Shown: positions 6,436 to 10,195 of the stretch, in pieces
Numbering within the stretch: the first letter of the stretch is position 1
How the letters are laid out: every line of letters starts with the position of its first letter
NCBI GenBank assembly: GCA_018712905.1
Contig: DVGD01000066.1
Location: forward strand, 1-10,195
Source of the DNA: Candidatus Avoscillospira stercoripullorum
GTDB taxonomy: Bacteria > Bacillota > Clostridia > Oscillospirales > Oscillospiraceae
Length of the DNA stretch: 10,195 nt
Direction of reading: 5' to 3'
The notes under the pieces: generated by a model
Database searches by the model: none
Told to the model about the DNA's origin: nothing
What the model saw: the letters and a program-made list of their open reading frames with translations, nothing else
Program-made: the position numbers and the translations under genes

Positions 6436-7707
6436 GTGGACGCCTTTGTGTTCAAGGGACATATTTGCGACAGCATTGACCGGAATCATCTTCGGATTCT
6501 GGAACATCACTATCTGGTCTGCGAGGATGGGAGGTGTAAGGGTGTCTTTCCGACGCTTCCGGCGGCGTATGCCGCCGTGCCTGTGGAGGACTTTGGAGAC
6601 CGGCTTATTATCCCGGGACTCATCGACCTCCATCTCCATGCCCCGCAGTTTTCCTTCCGGGGGCTTGGGATGGACATGGAGCTGCTCGATTGGCTCAACA
6701 CCCATACCTTCCCGGAGGAGAGCAAGTACCGGGATCTTGCCTACGCGGATCTTGCCTACAGCCAATTGACGGCGCATCTCATCCGCAGCGAGACCACCCG
6801 CGCCTGCCTCTTTGCCACGGTGCATGTCCCGGCCACAGAGCTTCTGATGGAAAAGCTGGAGCAATCCGGCCTCATCACCTATGTGGGCAAGGTGAATATG
6901 AACCGCAATGGACCCATGTACCTCATCGAGCCCTCCACCGTGGAGGCCGTGCGGCAGACGCGAAAGTGGCTTTCCGACACGGTGGGACGGTTTTCCCGCA
7001 CCAAGCCCATCATCACGCCCCGGTTTATTCCCTCCTGTACCGATGACCTCCTCTATCGCCTGGCCGACCTCCGGGCGGAGTTTGGCGTTCCGGTGCAGAG
7101 CCACCTCTCGGAAAATTTAGGGGAGATTGCCTGGGTCAAGGAGCTGGTGCCCACGGCCAAGAACTATGGTGACGCCTACCGGAAATTTGGCCTTTTGGGC
7201 GGGGACTATCCCTGCATCATGGCGCACTGCGTCCACTCAGACGCTTTGGAGATGGAGTATCTCAAGGAGAACGGCGTCTTTGTTGCCCACAGCCCCGAAT
7301 CGAATATGAACATTGCCTCCGGTGTGGCGCCGGTCAACCGCTTTTTGGACTATGGCATCAAGGTGGGTCTTGCCACCGATGTGGCCGGCGGCAGCCACGA
7401 GAGCATGTTCAAGGCCATGACCCACGCCATCCAGGCCTCCAAGCTCCGCTGGCGGCTTCTGGATCAGTCTGTGGCGCCTCTCACCTTTGACACGGCCTTC
7501 TACCTGGCCACCCGGGGCGGCGGCGCATTCTTTGGAAAGGTCGGCGCCTTTGAGGAGGGCTTCGAGATGGATGCCCTGGTGCTCGACGACAGTACGCTGG
7601 ATCATCCCCAGCCGCTTTCAGTGCGCGAGCGCCTGGAGCGCTTTATCTACCTGGGAGATGAACGCAATCTCTATGCCAAGGTGGTGGGCGGCCGGCGGCT
7701 CTTTTGA
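6436..7707 (+). CDS. guaD: Guanine deaminase
   Basis: An amidohydrolase-superfamily enzyme of 423 residues predicted to convert guanine to xanthine and ammonia (EC 3.5.4.3), in cytoplasmic purine salvage or catabolism. The motifs match guanine deaminase rather than other amidohydrolases: PGLIDLHLHAPQF (60-72) with zinc ligands H66 and H68, TPRF (194-197), SHLSEN (222-227) with H223, AHC with H264, HSPESNMNIASG (285-296), and ATDVAGGS (313-320) with the metal ligand D315. Length is normal. The start is GTG at 6436, preceded by AAGGAGGAGG with five to eight bases of spacing. Upstream in-frame codons, including a TTG at 6382, lie in the promoter. A WYL regulator is divergent. No xanthine dehydrogenase or purine permease gene is in view, so the fate of xanthine cannot be judged here. 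Confidence 0.93.
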   Translation: MDAFVFKGHICDSIDRNHLRILEHHYLVCEDGRCKGVFPTLPAAYAAVPVEDFGDRLIIPGLIDLHLHAPQFSFRGLGMDMELLDWLNTHTFPEESKYRDLAYADLAYSQLTAHLIRSETTRACLFATVHVPATELLMEKLEQSGLITYVGKVNMNRNGPMYLIEPSTVEAVRQTRKWLSDTVGRFSRTKPIITPRFIPSCTDDLLYRLADLRAEFGVPVQSHLSENLGEIAWVKELVPTAKNYGDAYRKFGLLGGDYPCIMAHCVHSDALEMEYLKENGVFVAHSPESNMNIASGVAPVNRFLDYGIKVGLATDVAGGSHESMFKAMTHAIQASKLRWRLLDQSVAPLTFDTAFYLATRGGGAFFGKVGAFEEGFEMDALVLDDSTLDHPQPLSVRERLERFIYLGDERNLYAKVVGGRRLF

Positions 7708-7788
7708 TCGTTTGTTCTACCGATGCTCCAACTGGTTCGACGTACGGAAAGCAAGTGAATGATTTTGTCATCGAAGGGAGGAAACGGT

Positions 7789-8649
7789 ATGCAGCTAATC
7801 ATTGTGTTGGTGGTCTTTGCCGCCGGACTGGCGCTGGCCTTTGCAGCGTTTAACTATTTCTTTGTCAAGAAACTGCCTGAAGGTACGGAAAAAATGCAGG
7901 AAATTGCCGCTGCCATTCGCATCGGCGCCAATGCGTTCATCGCCTATGAATATACGGTTCTGCTGGTGGTCATTCTGATTGTTGCCGTGATCCTTGCGGT
8001 GGTCACCATGTGGCAGGCCTCCATTGCGCTCATTGTTGGCGCGGTAATGTCGGGCTGTGCCGGCTTTGTGGGCATGAAAATTGCCACCTATGCCAACGTT
8101 CGCGTTTCCAACCAAGCCCGGGAGACCCACGACATTGGAAAGACGCTGAGAATTGCCTTCCGGGGCGGCTCTGTCATGGGCCTTTGCGTGGGCGGCTTCG
8201 CGCTGCTGGGTCTTTTCCTGGTCTATCTGATCTTTGGCCTGGGACTGGGACAGCTCTATGTGACCGAGGCCAGCTATACCAACCACCTGGGGCTGAGCTT
8301 TATCCCCTTTACCATGACGCTCTCGGGCTATGCCCTGGGCTGCTCCATCGTGGCCATGTTCAACCGCGTGGGCGGCGGCATCTACACCAAGGCCGCCGAC
8401 ATGGGCGCGGATCTGGTGGGCAAGACCGAGGCCAACATCCCCGAGGACGATCCCCGCAACCCGGCCACCATCGCCGACAACGTGGGCGACAACGTGGGCG
8501 ACGTGGCGGGTCTCGGCTCGGATCTTTTGGAGAGCTATGTGGGCGACGGGATGATGCTGCACTGCGGCGATCCCATCCAGTATTCCAACCTGAACACGAG
8601 CTACTGGCAGTCCCATTTCTACGCATACGGCAGACCGCCGTACAACTGA
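7789..8649 (+). pseudogene. hppA: Membrane-bound ion-pumping pyrophosphatase, truncated and fused in frame to foreign sequence
   Basis: The ATG at 7789 (GGGAGG six bases upstream) opens a 286-residue frame. Residues 1-252 are a clear N-terminal part of a membrane pyrophosphatase, which pumps H+ or Na+ using PPi. Membrane segments lie at about 3-25, 50-74, 78-98, 128-152 and 168-190. Pyrophosphate-binding blocks are GGGIYTKAADMGADLVGKTE (195-214), PEDDPRNPATIADNVG (218-233) and DNVGDVAG (234-241), with the family-typical SDLLESYVG (244-252) after them. At D253 the similarity ends, and 34 unrelated residues lead to a TGA at 8647. Full-length enzymes have about 660-770 residues, so some 60 percent is missing, including the remaining metal and PPi ligands and most of the channel. 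The product cannot be an active pump. Insertion, deletion or an assembly chimera could explain it. The 81-base gap after guaD shows no clear promoter or terminator. Confidence 0.88.
8548..8649 (+). other. C-terminal remnant of an unidentified mobile-element gene
   Basis: This 33-codon stretch (beginning GMMLHCGDPIQYSNLNTSYW) is not pyrophosphatase sequence. It ends in a TGA followed at once by GGAGGTGAT and the next element gene. It therefore reads like the genuine C-terminus of a gene lying upstream in a conjugative element, with its front replaced by hppA. I do not recognise the family. It is rich in aromatic and polar residues and has no membrane segment. Confidence 0.55.
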
Positions 8650-8670
8650 TGGAGGTGATGAAGCATCAAC

Positions 8671-9405
8671 ATGGTTTCTTACGGGGGCGGTGCCAACAGC
8701 ACCGCCCTTTTGATTGGGCTGCACCAGCACCGTATCCCGGTGGACCTGATCCTCTTTGCGGATACGGGGGCAGAGCATCCCCACACCTACGCCTATCTGG
8801 AGGTGATGAACCGCTGGCTGAAGGACCACGGGATGCCGCCCATTACCAGAGTGTATAAGACTACCCGTGACGGGAAACGCCTGACGCTGGAGGATGAATG
8901 TCTGCAAAGTTGCAGCCTACCGTCCATCGCCTATGGCTTCAAGCGGTGTTCCCTGAAACACAAGATCGGGCCGCAGGAAAAGTTCTGCAACCATTATCCG
9001 CCCTGCCGGAAGGTGTGGGTGGCGGGCAAACGGGTGGTCAAGTTCATCGGCTACGACGCCGGCGAAGGCTACCGCAGCGACAAGGTGCTGCTGGGGGATC
9101 TGGCCGACCCCAAGTACAGCAAGTGGTATCCCTTGATGGAATGGGGATGGACGCGGGACGATTGCATCCGGCAGATCGAAGCGGCGGGGCTGCCCCAGCC
9201 GGGCAAATCCTCTTGTTTCTTCTGTCCCAGCATGAAGGCGGAGGAGATCATCCGGCTTCGGGACCACCACCCGGATCTGTTCCGGCGGGCCATCGCGCTG
9301 GAGGACAACGCCCGTCCCAATTTGAAAACGGTCCAGGGTCTGGGCCGCAACTACTCATGGAAAGAACGGTTTGGAAAGGAGAATTGCACACATGGCAACT
9401 GTTGA
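8671..9405 (+). CDS. PP-loop phosphoadenosine-phosphosulfate-reductase-like protein of a mobile element
   Basis: A soluble PP-loop ATPase-fold protein of 244 residues (PAPS reductase/DndC-like, COG0175-related). The nucleotide-binding loop is SYGGGANSTALLIG (3-16), a variant of the usual SGGKDS. It is followed by the PAPS-reductase-type LFADTGAEHPHTY (28-40). Ten cysteines are present; C81, C93 (in KRCSLKHK) and the pair C182-FF-C185 are placed as in iron-sulfur or zinc-binding relatives. Such proteins activate a substrate by adenylation for sulfur transfer or reduction, but the substrate of mobile-element members is unknown, and an assimilatory role is unlikely without cys genes. The annotated ATG at 8671 lies 15 bases past GGAGG, which is long; an in-frame ATC at 8665 would be better spaced and would lengthen the first beta strand. 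The 3' end overlaps the DUF4315 gene by 14 bases. Confidence 0.85.
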   Translation: MVSYGGGANSTALLIGLHQHRIPVDLILFADTGAEHPHTYAYLEVMNRWLKDHGMPPITRVYKTTRDGKRLTLEDECLQSCSLPSIAYGFKRCSLKHKIGPQEKFCNHYPPCRKVWVAGKRVVKFIGYDAGEGYRSDKVLLGDLADPKYSKWYPLMEWGWTRDDCIRQIEAAGLPQPGKSSCFFCPSMKAEEIIRLRDHHPDLFRRAIALEDNARPNLKTVQGLGRNYSWKERFGKENCTHGNC

Positions 9406-9673
9406 AAAAATCCGCCGAGACATCGAAAAGACCAAGGAGAAGATCTCTGAGCAGCAGAAGCGCCTCCGCTCTCTGGAGGCGCAGCTTGTGGAGGAGGAGA
9501 ACCTGGAGATCGTCCGCATGGTCAAGGCGGTGAAGATGGACAACCGGGAGCTGACGGCCTTCCTGAAGGCATACGCCAGCGGCCTCATCACCCTGCCGGA
9601 GGGCATGATGGAGGCGGAGGCGTCGGCTGACCCCGGCGAGAACGAGATGGAGGACGCCGAGTATGAAGAATAA
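9392..9673 (+). CDS. DUF4315 family protein (conjugative element)
   Basis: A charged protein of 93 residues with a predicted coiled coil over about 1-40 (IRRDIEKTKEKISEQQKRLR at 7-26). A helical segment follows (RMVKAVKMDNRELTAFLKAY at 42-61), then an acidic tail. This is the DUF4315 pattern found in integrative conjugative elements of gut Bacillota, almost always next to a DUF4366/CD1107 gene, as here. Function is unknown; a structural or regulatory part in the conjugation module is plausible. The ATG at 9392 has AAAGGAG ten bases upstream and lies inside the end of the PAPS-reductase-like gene. The next gene starts inside this one, so all three are probably co-translated. Confidence 0.85.
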   Translation: MATVEKIRRDIEKTKEKISEQQKRLRSLEAQLVEEENLEIVRMVKAVKMDNRELTAFLKAYASGLITLPEGMMEAEASADPGENEMEDAEYEE

Positions 9674-10195
9674 AACGATCATCCGCCTGTTTACGGCGGC
9701 TCTGGCCGTGGCGCTCTGTGCCACGGCTTTTGCGGTCCCCGCCTTTGCCGGCGGCGGGGAGGGTGAACCTTACTACACCGAAATGGAGGCAGACCTCACG
9801 GAGAATGACGGGACCCCGGAAATCACGGTTTCCGATGATGAAGATACTGCCGGCGGCGATAATGCGGAGGCCGGCGGTGACACCCTGGACCAGCTCACCG
9901 AACTGTTGGGCAGCCTGGGAACCGTGACCGTCACCGAGGATGGTATCCTGTTCACCCCCAACCTGGAGGGGCTGGAGCCCCTGCGCACCGGCACCGTGAC
10001 CACCTGCGGCGGCAATCTGAATGTCCGCACCGGCGCAGGGCTGGACAATGACGCCTTCACCCAGCTTCCCAACGGGGCGCAGGTGGAAGTCATCGGCACC
10101 GAGGGCGAATGGGTCAAGGTGCTTCTGCCGGAGCGGGAGGGCTATGTTCATTCCGATTACCTGACCATCACGGATACGGGCAGTTTTTCCCTCTC
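9663..10195 (+). CDS. Secreted CD1107/DUF4366-like mobile-element protein with SH3 domain (partial)
   Basis: A total of 177 codons are visible before the right edge cuts the gene. The start ATG at 9663 has GGAGG nine bases upstream and overlaps the DUF4315 stop by 11 bases. Residues 1-29 are a classic signal peptide (MKNK, a hydrophobic core, then VPAFA before Gly30). An acidic low-complexity linker follows (about 30-80), then LDQLTELLGSLGTVTVTEDG (82-101). A bacterial SH3 domain sits at about 112-170 (NLNVRTGAGLDND at 118-130, EWVKVL and EGYVHSDYL later). Position after DUF4315 and overall layout match the CD1107-family mobile-element proteins, which normally carry a C-terminal membrane anchor, expected beyond the window. 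A surface role in conjugation, perhaps binding cell wall, is inferred. No known enzyme motif is present. Confidence 0.8.
   Translation, partial: MKNKTIIRLFTAALAVALCATAFAVPAFAGGGEGEPYYTEMEADLTENDGTPEITVSDDEDTAGGDNAEAGGDTLDQLTELLGSLGTVTVTEDGILFTPNLEGLEPLRTGTVTTCGGNLNVRTGAGLDNDAFTQLPNGAQVEVIGTEGEWVKVLLPEREGYVHSDYLTITDTGSFSL

Noticed and set aside
7708..7788. Promoter or terminator between guaD and hppA
   Set aside because: No hairpin with a T-run and no convincing -35/-10 pair is visible; only the GGGAGG ribosome site can be supported.
8482..8502. Tandem GTGGGCGAC repeats as a repeat element or CRISPR
   Set aside because: The two adjacent copies simply encode the conserved DNVGDNVGD motif of pyrophosphatases.
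8500..8600. Attachment site of the conjugative element
   Set aside because: There is no tRNA, integrase, or direct repeat longer than the 9-mer, and the element side starts within a gene.
7795..8907. 370-codon open frame on the minus strand
   Set aside because: It lies antisense to hppA and the PP-loop gene, crosses the junction, has no family motif, and is the shadow expected in GC-rich coding DNA.

Overview
The window looks like a chromosomal piece of a moderately high-GC, gut-type Clostridia (Bacillota; an Oscillospiraceae-like relative is my inference). This rests on the gene families (YlmH, DUF896/YnzC, NusG domain II protein, membrane pyrophosphatase, DUF4315/CD1107-type conjugative-element genes), on the strong AGGAGG-type ribosome sites, and on codon use. 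No rRNA, tRNA or CRISPR array is visible.

Left part (1-4186, minus strand): a tight run of flavin-related genes reading right to left. An HI0933/BaiN-type flavoprotein overlaps a COG2509 FAD-dependent dehydrogenase by ATGA. After a weak hairpin and a separate promoter comes an ApbE-type FAD:protein FMN transferase lipoprotein. This in turn overlaps a NusG domain II membrane protein by ATGA, and that gene runs off the left edge.

Middle (4187-7707): a divergent promoter region leads rightward into ylmH (S4-domain RNA-binding protein, predicted leaderless) and a DUF896 gene, closed by a strong hairpin terminator. Facing it is a WYL-domain regulator on the minus strand. That regulator is divergent from a guanine deaminase gene (guaD), and the two putative -10 boxes lie inside one 26-bp inverted repeat.

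Right part (7708-10195): a membrane-bound pyrophosphatase gene (hppA) starts normally but stops matching its family at about residue 252, just after the DNVGDNVGDVAG motif. From there the sequence is that of an integrative conjugative element: the tail of an unidentified gene, a PP-loop PAPS-reductase-like protein, a DUF4315 coiled-coil protein, and a secreted CD1107/DUF4366-like SH3 protein cut by the right edge. The switch falls on a third copy of the 9-mer GTGGGCGAC and keeps the reading frame, so a fused 286-residue ORF results. It is either a real rearrangement or an assembly chimera, and it is the observation in the window most worth checking.
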